A stretch of 33,667 bases of DNA from Bacillota bacterium (GTDB lineage: Bacteria; Bacillota; Sulfobacillia; RBS10-35; JAJYVN01), in the NCBI GenBank assembly GCA_021803205.1, contig JAJZMB010000156.1, forward strand, positions 1 to 33,667, given 5' to 3'. Positions within the stretch are counted from its first letter, which is position 1, and every line of letters begins with the position of its first letter. The position numbers and the translations under genes were made by a program. This document shows positions 1-8,340 of the stretch, piece after piece. Below the pieces are notes generated by a model, which did no database searches, was not told the origin of the DNA, and saw only the letters and a program-made list of their open reading frames with translations.

Positions 1-270
1 CCGATCTCGATCCTTCTTGATGCCCAAGCGGTACCGCAGATTGCGCACCTGCCACTGGCTCAGGGCGAATCGCTCTCCGATCTCCAGGTCGGTCTTCCCG
101 GCCCGAAGCAGGTCGAGCAGCGCGCGGCGCTGCCGGCCCGGAGTCCATCCCCGCAGATTTTGATCCTCCTGCCCGGACATGCGCTCCTCCGAATCCTGCG
201 CGACGCGCTGCGCCGTCTGCGGCCGGTCTGCCATATCTGCGGCCGCCGGGAGCATCCCTGCCGACTCCAT
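1..270 (-). CDS. Helix-turn-helix DNA-binding protein, C-terminus cut by window edge
   Basis: The reading frame runs off the left edge, so only the first 90 codons are visible. The start ATG at 270 has a GGAGGTGG Shine-Dalgarno 10 nt upstream (281-288); another in-frame ATG lies at 180. After a polar N-terminal tail of about 40 residues comes a helical segment of the form GRQRRALLDLLRAGKTDLEI, then GERFALSQWQVRNLRYRLGI. This reads as a helix-turn-helix in which the second helix (SQWQVRNLRYRL) would be the recognition helix. It resembles the DNA-binding part of small transcription regulators or sigma region 4-like proteins; the exact family is not clear. It is divergent from the membrane-fusion gene and could regulate it, which is inference from position only. 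Confidence 0.6.
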   Translation of the reverse strand, partial: MESAGMLPAAADMADRPQTAQRVAQDSEERMSGQEDQNLRGWTPGRQRRALLDLLRAGKTDLEIGERFALSQWQVRNLRYRLGIKKDRDR

Positions 271-608
271 CTTCAGGAATCCACCTCCGCGGGAGAGACG
301 CCCGGCGCCATCCCGGCCGTCTCTTCTCGAAAATCAGCATGCGCCCGCGCCGTCTCCATCATGCACCAGGTCAACTGGCGGCATCCGGCGGGGCACGCCG
401 TTGGACCGCTCTGTTCCCGCGGTCGAGCCACGTTGCGTTCACGATTCCTTAAAGTCGGCCGGATATAGTGGCGACGGTATAACGGGGGGGGCCGGAGGGG
501 CCCGCGGCAAGGCGCGGCATCCGAGACCGGTCGCGGTGGGACGCCGGGACGGCGTTGCCGCAGGTACTTGTGGCCCCGAGCCGGGGGCCCGCAGCGCGGG
601 AGGGGAAT
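271..608. other. Divergent intergenic region with A/T-rich promoter-like patch
   Basis: This 338-base stretch separates the HTH gene (minus) from the membrane-fusion gene (plus). Around 445-485 it is locally A/T-richer and contains TATAGT and TATAAC hexamers on the plus strand and TATATC on the minus strand, as expected for a divergent promoter region. I could not pair these with a convincing -35 box, so no single promoter is called. No convincing gene was seen in it. Confidence 0.3.
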
Positions 609-2492
609 ATGCGCGACATCGCGGAGGCACCGTCGCGGCCAGCCTGGGTCTCCGCCCTCATCCGGTGGGGGAGCGCCCTGGTGGCTGCCGTCCTGGTCGG
701 CCTCGCCGCCGCGTACGGGGTTCAGCGCTACAGGGCGTCCAAGGCGGACGCGGCCGCACCCCAGTACTATCTGGTGGCGGCAGGCACGGGACCCGTGTCG
801 GTGACCGTCAGCGGTGCAGGCACCGTCGAGCCGGTGGAGACGCAGGATGTCGCGGCAGCCACAGCAGGACAGGTCTCGAAACTGGATGTCGTCCTGGGCC
901 AGAGCGTCCAGGCGGGGGAACCGCTGTTGCAGTTGGCCGATACTCAGGATCTGGAGCAGCAGGTGATGGCGGCCCAGGCTGCCCTGGCGGAGGCGCGAGC
1001 CCAACTGCAGAGTCTCACCGACCCGACCGCGGGCCAGGATCCCAGGGTGGTGACCCAGGCCCAGATCCAGGTGCAGCAGGCCCAAATCGCACTGCAAGAG
1101 GCGCAGTTGGCGCTCGGGCATGACCAGGCCGCAGCGGCGGCCGACGCCGCCGTCACCACGCCGGTCGCCGGGACCGTGCTCGCCGTCGACGTGGCGGCCG
1201 GACAGCAGGTCGGTGCCGGGGCACCGCTGATCAGCGTGCAGCCCGCCGGTGCGCCGAACATCGTCGTGCCGGTATCGCAGGACGCTTTGCCCTTCCTGCC
1301 GGTGGGGGCTTCCGCCGTCGTCACCGTCCCCTCGTTGGCGCGGACCTTCAGCGCTTCCGTCTCCGCCGTCGGTTCGGCGCCCGTCTCCGCCGCGGCGACG
1401 CCGTCCGGCCCGACGCCATCGCTGTATCCGGTCACGCTGACCGTACCGCAACTACCCGGTGACGTACCCGACGGTGCGTCGGCGACCGTCGTCTTCACCC
1501 CGGAGGGCAATCCGCCGACCGCATACACCTGGACCGACGCGGGCCAGGTCGACTATCCCGCGCCGCTGACCGTGGCGGCGGCTGAGGCCGGAACGGTCAG
1601 CGATCTGGTCGCCGTGGGCGCGGAGGTCAAGCAGGGCCAGAGTCTGGGCACCGTGACCGCCGCCAACACCCAGCAGATGCTGCAGCAGGCAGACCTGGTG
1701 GTGCAGCAGGACCGGATCGCGCTGAAGCAGGCCCAACTCACCGTGCAGGGACTTGTCGACCCCACGCCGGCCACGGCGCAGGCGGTGGCCACTGCACAGG
1801 CACAGGTGGCGCAGGATGCGCAGGAGCTCAAACAGGCGCAGCAGGCGTTGGCGGACCTGGTGGTCGCATCCCCCATCGCCGGTACCGTGACGGTCCTGGA
1901 TGTCGCCGCTGGGGACAGCGTTCACACGGGCACGGCGCTCATGAAGCTGCAGTCGAATGCGGGGTTGCAGGTGGTGACCCCCGTCGACGAATTGGACATC
2001 GGAGAGGTCAAACCGGGCCAGGCGGTCCAGGTGACCGCCAACGCCTTTCCCGGTACGGTCTTCGCGGGTACGGTCGCCACCATCGCCCCCAGTGCGGTGA
2101 CCAGCAATGGTGTCAGCACCTATCCCGTGACGGTGGCGCTCAGGGATGCGCAGAACCTGCTGGCGGGAATGTCGGTGAACGCGACGATCCAGGTGGCCTC
2201 GGCGCAAGACGTCCTGCGGGTGCCTGCGCAGGCGGTCACCACGTTCGGAGGATCCGGCCGCGGTATCGTAAGGGTGATGCAAAATGGCCAGGCGGTCCCG
2301 ACACCGGTCCAAGTCGGACTGATCGGCGCCGAGTATGCGCAGATCCGCTCCGGGCTGAGGGTGGGCCAGCAGGTGGTTGCCGGGCGGGCCAGCAGCGTTA
2401 CCAACTTTGGTGCCCTCTTCCGTGCGGCGGGCGGATTCCGCGGGCCGGGTGGCGCCGGGAGGGGCCCCGGTGCGCCCGGCGGGGGGCGCTAG
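609..2492 (+). CDS. HlyD/MFP-family membrane-fusion (periplasmic adaptor-like) protein with duplicated lipoyl/coiled-coil module
   Basis: The protein has 627 residues. The ATG at 609 follows AGGGG; an upstream in-frame start at 555 lacks a better ribosome site. Residues about 13-37 form one membrane anchor, and the rest would be outside the membrane. The biotinyl-lipoyl-like half motif (AGQVSKLDVVLGQSVQAGEPL), an alanine/glutamine-rich coiled-coil hairpin and a second half motif (TPVAGTVLAVDVAAGQQV) occur once in the N-terminal half. They occur again in the C-terminal half (EAGTVSDLVAVGAEVKQGQ, hairpin, SPIAGTVTVLDVAAGDSV), followed by a beta-barrel-like domain and a Gly/Pro/Arg-rich tail. 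Most MFP subunits have one such module and about 350-450 residues, so this is a tandem duplication. MFPs normally pair with an ABC transporter (MacB type) or RND pump, but no such partner lies beside it. The TAG stop is part of structured repeat copy A. Confidence 0.85.
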   Translation: MRDIAEAPSRPAWVSALIRWGSALVAAVLVGLAAAYGVQRYRASKADAAAPQYYLVAAGTGPVSVTVSGAGTVEPVETQDVAAATAGQVSKLDVVLGQSVQAGEPLLQLADTQDLEQQVMAAQAALAEARAQLQSLTDPTAGQDPRVVTQAQIQVQQAQIALQEAQLALGHDQAAAAADAAVTTPVAGTVLAVDVAAGQQVGAGAPLISVQPAGAPNIVVPVSQDALPFLPVGASAVVTVPSLARTFSASVSAVGSAPVSAAATPSGPTPSLYPVTLTVPQLPGDVPDGASATVVFTPEGNPPTAYTWTDAGQVDYPAPLTVAAAEAGTVSDLVAVGAEVKQGQSLGTVTAANTQQMLQQADLVVQQDRIALKQAQLTVQGLVDPTPATAQAVATAQAQVAQDAQELKQAQQALADLVVASPIAGTVTVLDVAAGDSVHTGTALMKLQSNAGLQVVTPVDELDIGEVKPGQAVQVTANAFPGTVFAGTVATIAPSAVTSNGVSTYPVTVALRDAQNLLAGMSVNATIQVASAQDVLRVPAQAVTTFGGSGRGIVRVMQNGQAVPTPVQVGLIGAEYAQIRSGLRVGQQVVAGRASSVTNFGALFRAAGGFRGPGGAGRGPGAPGGGR

Positions 2493-2585
2493 GTGGCCGC
2501 TGCAAAAGTCCGCTTTTGCGAGGCCACTGCTCCGATATCCCTTGTCCCCCAATGGTCCACGATTCTCGGCTGGTGCGGAAACCGA
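2490..2585 (+). repeat. Structured intergenic repeat, copy A (best-formed copy)
   Basis: The copy begins with TAGGTGGCCGC, whose TAG is the stop codon of the membrane-fusion gene. The outer stem is GTGGCC (2493-2498) with GGCCAC (2522-2527). The inner stem is GCAAAAG (2502-2508) with CTTTTGC (2513-2519), and the loop is TCCG. The conserved box CCCTTGTCCCCCAATGGTCC lies at 2539-2558. The same head, hairpin and box recur at 21722 (minus) and 32662 (minus), and in shorter form at 12622, 16909, 32151 and 32479. It lies between convergent genes and could also act as a terminator or RNA stabiliser. Confidence 0.75.
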
Positions 2586-2638
2586 CTTTCGCCGAGCCGT
2601 GCTAGTACTGTCCTCCGCACTACAAAGGGCCGGAGCCC

Positions 2639-2675
2639 GAGTCCGCCGAAAAAGGGGCCTTTTGCGTGCGGACTC
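2639..2675 (+). repeat. Strong hairpin, possible diverged repeat copy or bidirectional terminator
   Basis: GAGTCCGC (2639-2646) pairs with GCGGACTC (2668-2675). Inside it AAAAGG (2650-2655) faces CCTTTT (2658-2663), giving an outer stem, a short internal loop and an A-rich inner stem. This is the same architecture as the structured repeat just upstream, so it may be a second, diverged copy. It sits between the convergent membrane-fusion and GT4 genes, where a bidirectional terminator is expected. No long T-tract follows on either side. Confidence 0.5.
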
Positions 2676-2686
2676 CTGGGTGGGCG

Positions 2687-3802
2687 TTACAACAGTCGTC
2701 GCGCCGCGTTTCCAGCGCGGCCCGCCGATGGCGGCCGCTCGATCGGGTTGTGGTTTTTTTGCGTGCAGGCGGACAGCGCCGCTTCCCAGACGTCGCCGGT
2801 GCGCCGCCAATTGAAGTGTCGCGCCATCCCCGCGGCCCGAGCACCCAGGCTCATCAGCCGTTCGGGCGCGCGCAGGTGGTCCGCGGCCACCCGGGCCAGG
2901 GCCTCCGGCCGCGGTTCGACCACCACGCCCTCCACCGCCGCCGCCGCCTCCGCCAGGCCGGGTGTGCCGTACACGGCGCAGGGCGTACCGCTGGCCGCTG
3001 CCTCCAGCACCATGCGACCCCAGCCCTCGCGCACCGAGGTGGCGATGAGGAGCCAAGCGCGTGCCAGGAGTTCGTCCCGCCGCCTGTCGTCGACGTCGCG
3101 GAAAAAGGTCACGCCCGCCGGCGTCCGCTCAGGAGGGGTGCCGCGTCCGAGGACCCAGAGCCGGGCTTCAGGGATCGTCTTGCGCACCAGGGCATGGACG
3201 GCCAAGGCGTCCTCCAGGCGCTTTCCCGGGGCCTGCAGCCGGCCGAGGAAGACCAGCGTCGGCACGGGCTCCTTGGGCGGCGGTGCGTACCGGTCCGGGG
3301 CGATCCCGTTGTAGGCGACGTGGCCGCTTCCGGTCCAGCCCCTGGTGCGGAGATCCGCCAGGCTGGTCCGCGATACGGTGACGAAGGGCACGCGGCGGTA
3401 GGGGCGCAGGAGAAGGTCCTCGGCTGCCGGGCCGATATAGCGGCGCAGCGGCGACCGGTCGTACCGCCAGATGTCGGCGGCCCGCTGATGAATGAGCGCC
3501 AGGATCGGAAGCGGGCTGCCCAGGGGTGTCAGAAATCCGCAGACGTTGATCTGGTCGACCACGGCATCGAAGGCCTGGGCGTACCGTCGGAGGAAGCGAC
3601 GGCCAGCCAGATAGAGCCCGGGGATAGTTCCCCCTGCGACGACGCGGATGCCCTCGAGCATTCCGCCGGTGGACTGTTCGCAGAACCATGTGGCGCTGTG
3701 TCCCCGCCGGACCAACTCGCGCAGCACCTGCAGGGTATACACCTCCGCACCGCCCGCGGCGGGGTGATGCGGCCCGCGCCAGGAGAGCATGAGCAGGCGC
3801 AT
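2687..3802 (-). CDS. GT4-family glycosyltransferase (GT-B fold)
   Basis: The 371-residue protein has an N-terminal acceptor domain beginning MRLLMLSWRGPHHPAAGGAE, with the typical GGAE loop. A C-terminal nucleotide-sugar domain carries LVFLGRLQAPGKRLEDAL and the GT4 signature SVREGWGRMVLEAAASGTP, where the E-x7-E glutamates contact the donor nucleotide sugar. It should act in the cytoplasm or on the inner membrane face, transferring a sugar to a glycan or lipid carrier; donor and acceptor cannot be predicted. The ATG at 3802 lies 6 nt after the GT2 stop and has GGGAGGG upstream. It is the last gene of the five-gene minus-strand operon. The last 25 or so residues (rich in R, P, N) run past the usual end of the fold into the repeat-bearing intergenic region and may be an extension caused by that DNA. 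Confidence 0.88.
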   Translation of the reverse strand: MRLLMLSWRGPHHPAAGGAEVYTLQVLRELVRRGHSATWFCEQSTGGMLEGIRVVAGGTIPGLYLAGRRFLRRYAQAFDAVVDQINVCGFLTPLGSPLPILALIHQRAADIWRYDRSPLRRYIGPAAEDLLLRPYRRVPFVTVSRTSLADLRTRGWTGSGHVAYNGIAPDRYAPPPKEPVPTLVFLGRLQAPGKRLEDALAVHALVRKTIPEARLWVLGRGTPPERTPAGVTFFRDVDDRRRDELLARAWLLIATSVREGWGRMVLEAAASGTPCAVYGTPGLAEAAAAVEGVVVEPRPEALARVAADHLRAPERLMSLGARAAGMARHFNWRRTGDVWEAALSACTQKNHNPIERPPSAGRAGNAARRLL

Positions 3803-3808
3803 GGCGGA

Positions 3809-4663
3809 TCACCCTCCCGGGGCGCCGTGGCCAGCCACAGCCCGCCGACCCGGCCAGCGTATTCGGCGGTCGGGGGGGGGCATGGACGGCAGGGTATGGA
3901 GCGCACGGCGGATGTGGCGCACGGATGCGGCGACCTGGGCGAGTTCCAAGAGGCAGCGCAGGCCGTCGGGGATCCCGATGCGGCTGGCCGGACGCCGCAT
4001 GGCTACCGAGACGGGCAGCTCGGCGATGCGCAGTCCGTCGTCGGCTGCGGCCGCAAGCAATTCCACGTCGAAGAGAAATCCGGGTACGCGCGCATGCCCG
4101 GCCACCCTGCGCAGCCACGGCCCCGGGAAGAGTTTGACCCCCGTCTGCGTGTCGCGCACCGGTAGGTGGAACAGCCACCCGACCAGCCAACTGAAGCTGA
4201 TGCTCGCGGCCCGGCGCAGCAGCGGCCGGGGCAGCTCGCGCCAGGTCAGCAAACGCTTGCTGCCCACCACCACGTCGGCGCGGGCGGCTTCATGCCAGCG
4301 CAGCAAGCGGTCGATCTCTTGCGCCGGGATGTCCAGATCCGCGTCGATGTACGCCACATGATCCCCGTGACTGCGGTGCACGCCGGCGTATACGGCGCGG
4401 CCCTTGCCGCGGTGCGGGATGGACACGACCTGCGCGTCGCAGCCGGGATGGCGTGCCATCCAAGCGGCCGCCTCCCGCGGGGTTCCATCGGTGCTCCCGT
4501 CGTCGACGACGATGATCTCCGGGTGCAGGTGGGCCAGGCACCCCTCCAGTTGCGCCAGGCATTCTTGGATCCGTCCCGCCTCGTTCCACGCCGGCACGAT
4601 GACCGACAGGCACACCGGCGCCAGCGGGCGGGAATCGCTACGGGGAACCGTTGTGTGCCGCAA
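3809..4663 (-). CDS. GT2-family glycosyltransferase (dolichyl/polyprenyl-phosphate sugar synthase-like)
   Basis: The 284-residue protein has a GT-A fold. It shows LSVIVPAWNEAGRIQECL at the N-terminus, the nucleotide-binding VVDDGSTDGT, the metal-binding DADLDIP and the later RDTQTGVKLFPGPWLRR, an arrangement seen in DPM1/GtrB-like enzymes that load a sugar onto a polyprenyl phosphate. There is no C-terminal pair of membrane helices, so it is of the short DPM1 type. The start is TTG at 4663, chosen because GGAGGTGG lies 7 nt upstream in the gap after the sulfotransferase. A lipid-linked sugar donor made here could feed the ArnT/PMT-like enzymes at 14926 and 17013, which use such donors. That link is inference. 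Confidence 0.88.
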   Translation of the reverse strand: MRHTTVPRSDSRPLAPVCLSVIVPAWNEAGRIQECLAQLEGCLAHLHPEIIVVDDGSTDGTPREAAAWMARHPGCDAQVVSIPHRGKGRAVYAGVHRSHGDHVAYIDADLDIPAQEIDRLLRWHEAARADVVVGSKRLLTWRELPRPLLRRAASISFSWLVGWLFHLPVRDTQTGVKLFPGPWLRRVAGHARVPGFLFDVELLAAAADDGLRIAELPVSVAMRRPASRIGIPDGLRCLLELAQVAASVRHIRRALHTLPSMPPPDRRIRWPGRRAVAGHGAPGG

Positions 4664-4684
4664 CCGTATCCACCTCCTGCCGCT

Positions 4685-5575
4685 TCACCGGGCCCAGGCC
4701 GTGAAGTCCTTCCCCGGGAGCAGGTGTCGCAGTGCCGCGGTGTCCGGGGCGAAGAAGGTGCGCAGTTCCGCCGCGATGTCCGCCGGGGGTGGGCGGTGCT
4801 GCAGGTAGCGTGAAGCGACCCACTGGCCCAGGGGTTCCGGGAGCAGGTGTTTGGCCAGGTGGGGAACGCGCAGCCGTACAAGCAGGACATGGAGGGCGGG
4901 GTGCCGCGGCGCCCCGCCCGTGTTGTGCCGAGTGTAGGCGGGCACAAACCGGCTGTCCACACCGATGAAGCGGCAGACCTCAGCGAACAGGGCCTGGGGC
5001 TGCTCTTGCATTTGGTCATGCAGCCACACGCCCACCTGTTCCCGAGGGAAGACCCGGAGAATCTCGGATAGCTGTTCGCCGTACAATCCCAGGGCCCGGT
5101 GTCCCCAGAGCGGCTCCCAACCGAGCCGCCGCCGTTCATCTTCCCTGTTCAGCGCCTGCCGGAAGCTGCCCCTTTCCCGGCCGTCCCGCACCAGGTGGAG
5201 GTAGCCGGCGTAGGCTCGTTCGACGGGATTGCGCAGCAGAACGACCAGCCGGCAGTCGGGGATGGCCGCGCGTATGTTCGGTGCGGAACGGGTGGCGTAA
5301 TAGAGATAGAAGGGCGACGCCTCACCGCGGGCCCGATACCCGGCACCCTCGGCAAAGAGGTCCAGGTAGCGCCGTTTGTCCGTGACGATGTCGCGATTGA
5401 GCGCCTGGTCGCCGGGGCCCCGGAAATGGGGCGGGATGTCGGCAAAATAGTGAGGCTGCTTGTTCGGTGGCATGTATACTTCCGGGTGCTGTTGCAGCCA
5501 CCGGTAGAGGGCCGTCGTGCCGGATTTGGCCGCACCGATGATCAGGAAGGTGGGCCCGGCCGAATTGCTGCCCAT
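4685..5575 (-). CDS. PAPS-dependent sulfotransferase
   Basis: The 296-residue protein opens with FLIIGAAKSGTTALYRWL, the 5'-phosphosulfate-binding loop of the sulfotransferase family. LVVLLRNPVERAYAGYLH follows, the 3'-phosphate-binding segment with conserved Arg and Ser/Ala positions. The family transfers sulfate from PAPS to a hydroxyl or amine; similar bacterial proteins modify glycans such as Nod factors or capsule. The setting between a flippase and two glycosyltransferases makes a sulfated surface glycan the likely product. The start ATG at 5575 lies 18 nt after the flippase stop, with a GGGAAGGGA stretch upstream. Sulfotransferases of this type are not common in Firmicutes glycan loci, as far as I know. 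Confidence 0.87.
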   Translation of the reverse strand: MGSNSAGPTFLIIGAAKSGTTALYRWLQQHPEVYMPPNKQPHYFADIPPHFRGPGDQALNRDIVTDKRRYLDLFAEGAGYRARGEASPFYLYYATRSAPNIRAAIPDCRLVVLLRNPVERAYAGYLHLVRDGRERGSFRQALNREDERRRLGWEPLWGHRALGLYGEQLSEILRVFPREQVGVWLHDQMQEQPQALFAEVCRFIGVDSRFVPAYTRHNTGGAPRHPALHVLLVRLRVPHLAKHLLPEPLGQWVASRYLQHRPPPADIAAELRTFFAPDTAALRHLLPGKDFTAWAR

Positions 5576-5593
5576 GCGCTTCCGTCCCTTCCC

Positions 5594-6916
5594 TCACGCG
5601 GCGGTCGATGCCGCTGCCGCACGGCGCTGGCGGCGGAGGCCGACCGCCGTCTGCGCGGACGTCAGGATAAACAGGATGCCGAAGAATACGGTCTCGACGG
5701 CGGTCAGGCGGCCGATGCCGCCGTGAAACACGGCCAGTGCTCCCACCTCGGCAAGCCCGCCGCCGACCGCGTAGACCCAAACCCACCAGTTCTCGACGGC
5801 CAACAGGTAGTGGAGCAGGACGTAGCTCAGCGAGTACAGGAGGAAGGCGAGGCCGTACCAGGCGACATAGGGGGCGATGCCGGAAAAGGCGCTGTCGAAG
5901 AGGACGCGCACGACGGAGACCGGCGCGAGGCCGAGAACGGCGATGGCACCACCGCCGGCAACGGCTGTCGCCGCGAGGCAGAGGGCGAGGTAGCGCGTCA
6001 TGAGGCCAGCATCGCCCCGGTGGCGGACCAGGTACGGATAGACGACGGGAGGCAGGGCACCGGTGCCGTAGGCGATGATACGGCCCGTGACGGCGAGGGC
6101 GGCGAACAGCCCGGCGTCCTCAGGTCCCAGGTAGTGCCGCGCGACCAGGATGTCGAGGTTGAAAAACACCAAGCGCGCCACAGTCAACGCCGCCGGCAGG
6201 GCGAGGGATCCGTGGCGCGCCGCGCCGGCGCGGGCCGGAGTTTCCCGGACGCCCCGGAACATCCGATGGAGCAGGGGAATGGCCACCAGCCAGATGAGCG
6301 TCACTTCGGCCAGGGTCGCCATGCCGGCTCCGGCGACGCCGAGACCGGCGTCCAGGAGGAGCAGGAGCGTGATCAGCTTGAGGACCGCGGCGGTCAGATT
6401 CACCCCACCGGAGGCGCGGAACAGGCGCAGGCCCTGGAGAATGCCGGTGGTGACGGCGCCGGCGAACGCTGGCACCAGCGAGGCCGCGGCGATCCAGATC
6501 CACACTGGATCCTGCATGTGCAGGGCGTGGGCGACGGGCGCAGCGGCCAGGCCCACCAGGAACATCGCGACCACCCCGGCACCCGCGGCGGCGACGGTCC
6601 CGCGCCGGAAGATGCTGGCACCGGTGGCGCGGTCATCGGCGGTCGCCACCACCACGGTCACCGTGCGCGTGATCGCGCTCGCGGCGATGAGAAAGACGTT
6701 CACCAGCGCGACGATGGCGGCCAGGGCGCCGTAGGCCGACGGGCCGAGGCGGCGTGCAGCGATGAGGCTGAATCCCAGATTGCAGGCGCCGACCGCCAGC
6801 ATGGCTCCCCAGTAGGTCACCCCGCTGCGGAGGAAGTGTCTGATGGCGGAGCCCTCGGGCTGCGCCCGCTTGGCGGAACGCACCGCGGTGCCAGCCGGCG
6901 CGACCGCCGCGCTCAC
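5594..6916 (-). CDS. Polysaccharide/lipid-linked oligosaccharide flippase (Wzx/MurJ/MATE-like)
   Basis: The 440-residue, very hydrophobic protein has roughly 12 predicted membrane segments. The segment FLRSGVTYWGAMLAVGAC followed by RRLGPSAYGALAAIVALVN is characteristic of polysaccharide biosynthesis export proteins of the MVF/MOP superfamily. Its role would be flipping a lipid-linked oligosaccharide across the cytoplasmic membrane. It begins with GTG at 6916, overlapping the TGA of the upstream beta-propeller gene in a GTGA (4 bp), which indicates translational coupling. The sulfotransferase and glycosyltransferases follow in the same operon. The substrate cannot be read from the sequence. 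Confidence 0.85.
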   Translation of the reverse strand: MSAAVAPAGTAVRSAKRAQPEGSAIRHFLRSGVTYWGAMLAVGACNLGFSLIAARRLGPSAYGALAAIVALVNVFLIAASAITRTVTVVVATADDRATGASIFRRGTVAAAGAGVVAMFLVGLAAAPVAHALHMQDPVWIWIAAASLVPAFAGAVTTGILQGLRLFRASGGVNLTAAVLKLITLLLLLDAGLGVAGAGMATLAEVTLIWLVAIPLLHRMFRGVRETPARAGAARHGSLALPAALTVARLVFFNLDILVARHYLGPEDAGLFAALAVTGRIIAYGTGALPPVVYPYLVRHRGDAGLMTRYLALCLAATAVAGGGAIAVLGLAPVSVVRVLFDSAFSGIAPYVAWYGLAFLLYSLSYVLLHYLLAVENWWVWVYAVGGGLAEVGALAVFHGGIGRLTAVETVFFGILFILTSAQTAVGLRRQRRAAAASTAA

Positions 6917-8340
6917 GGCAATCCCCCCAACGCGGTGGCGATCACCGTGTTCCCGTTGTCGCCGCCGGCGAGAAGCAGCGTCTTGCCGACGATGACCGGA
7001 CCGGCCGTGGTACAGGGGATCATGATCCCGCTGCCCTCGGTGAAGGTATTGTACACATGGCTCTGCAGGAGTCTTCCCGTCGACGCGTCAAGTTGGAAGA
7101 GGGTGCTGTTGCCGGTGACATACAGCTCATTGCCCGCCACGGCCGGCGGTGTGCGCACTGGTTGGCTCAGATGGCTCCTCCAGATGACGGCTCCCGTCCG
7201 GGCATCCAGTGCCCAGAGGTCGGGCAGCCCGGGGCTGCCGACGTAGACGCGGCCCGCCACCACGGTCGACAGGCCGGTCTCCTCCCCGTCATATGCTTGC
7301 AGTTCACCCCTTCCGGCGGCCCGTTGCACAAGGTTCCATACATCGGTGCCCAGCACCGTCTGCCATAGCACAGCGCCGGTCCGCGCATCGACCGCCAGCT
7401 CGACCACGCGCTTGACCGCGGAGCCTTCGGGCACCTGGATGTAGACTGTGTTCCCCGCCGCCGCCGGACTCACGTCGTCCAGACCACTGTTGGCTGCCGC
7501 CAGCGGTAACGTCCATGCCACCTGATGCTTCCGGATGTTCACCCCGACCAGGGCGTACGGATCCGCGCCGCCGAAGACGGCGATGTCGCCGACCAGCGCG
7601 GGGGAGGACATGCTCACGTACGAGCCGTCGGCCACCTGCCAGAGGAGCTTTCCAGTGGCGGCCGAGACGGCGTAAAAGATCTTGCCGCCGCCCGCTTCGT
7701 AGAGCACGCCGTTGTGATAGACAGGGGTGGGCATGTCTTCGCCGAGCGTGGGCAGGTACCACTCCTCCGCACCTGTGGCGGCATTGAGCGCATACAGCCC
7801 GCTGTACCCCGTACCGCGGACGGTGCCGGTCGGCGTCAGGCCCATCCCCTTGTTGCCGGAACCGAAGAATACGCTGCCGCCAGCCACCAGGGGCTCACTC
7901 ATCACCTGGTTGTCGGCCAAAAACGACCAGAGCAGGTGTCCAGTGGTCGCATCCAGCGCATAAACGCAGCCATCCATCGACCCGGCGTAGACGGCGCCGC
8001 CGACTACGGTCGGCGCTGTGACGATGCTGCCCCCGGTGGGAAATCGCCATGACGCCGAGAAGGTGCCCCCAGCTGCCGCAGGGGCGGGCAATACGGCGTT
8101 GTGCGCAGTGCTGCCGTCAAAGGTCGTCCACGCGGTGAGGCCGACGGCGGGGGCGGTTGCCCTGGCGGCCGCGCCGCCCTGCGGGTGTCCGGCGCATCCC
8201 TCGGTCTGAAACAAGTGCGGCCCGGCGGCCGCGTGGCGGGCGAGCGCCGCATAGTCCAGCCGGGCCGCGCCCATCAGCATGCCCGCCGCGACTGCGGTCG
8301 CGGAGATCCAAACCGTCCGGTGCTGCCAACGACGCATCAC
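6913..8340 (-). CDS. Exported PQQ-like (BamB-type) beta-propeller repeat protein
   Basis: The protein has 475 residues. The start is GTG at 8340 or the adjacent ATG at 8337; AGGGGG lies about 15 nt upstream, so the choice is open. A short basic stretch and hydrophobic segment (VWISATAVAAGMLMGAA) form a signal peptide or anchor, so the protein acts outside the membrane. From about residue 95 onward there are repeated blades of the form VYALDATTGHLLWSF, LYALNAATGAEEWYL, FYAVSAATGKLLWQV, LWALDARTGAVIWRS and FQLDASTGRLLQS. These are the tryptophan-docking repeats of PQQ-like propellers. No dehydrogenase active site is visible, so a binding or scaffolding role is more likely than enzymatic quinoprotein activity. 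It is the first gene of the glycan operon, with a GTGA overlap to the flippase. Confidence 0.83.
   Translation of the reverse strand: MMRRWQHRTVWISATAVAAGMLMGAARLDYAALARHAAAGPHLFQTEGCAGHPQGGAAARATAPAVGLTAWTTFDGSTAHNAVLPAPAAAGGTFSASWRFPTGGSIVTAPTVVGGAVYAGSMDGCVYALDATTGHLLWSFLADNQVMSEPLVAGGSVFFGSGNKGMGLTPTGTVRGTGYSGLYALNAATGAEEWYLPTLGEDMPTPVYHNGVLYEAGGGKIFYAVSAATGKLLWQVADGSYVSMSSPALVGDIAVFGGADPYALVGVNIRKHQVAWTLPLAAANSGLDDVSPAAAGNTVYIQVPEGSAVKRVVELAVDARTGAVLWQTVLGTDVWNLVQRAAGRGELQAYDGEETGLSTVVAGRVYVGSPGLPDLWALDARTGAVIWRSHLSQPVRTPPAVAGNELYVTGNSTLFQLDASTGRLLQSHVYNTFTEGSGIMIPCTTAGPVIVGKTLLLAGGDNGNTVIATALGGLP

Noticed and set aside
273..1451. Long minus-strand open frame antisense to the membrane-fusion gene
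   Set aside because: It has low-complexity Arg/Gly/Asp-rich content, no ribosome site and no recognisable domain. It is a frame left open by high GC content opposite a well-supported gene.
2490..2585. Repeat copies as remnants of a protein-coding gene
   Set aside because: Some frames give similar peptides (WPLQKSAFARPLL-like) in copies A, B, D and G, but other copies carry stops or shifts and substitutions preserve pairing rather than codons, so nucleotide structure is the better explanation.
5099..7246. 715-codon plus-strand open frame across sulfotransferase and flippase genes
   Set aside because: The translation is compositionally odd and contains no domain, while the opposite strand encodes clear sulfotransferase, flippase and propeller proteins.
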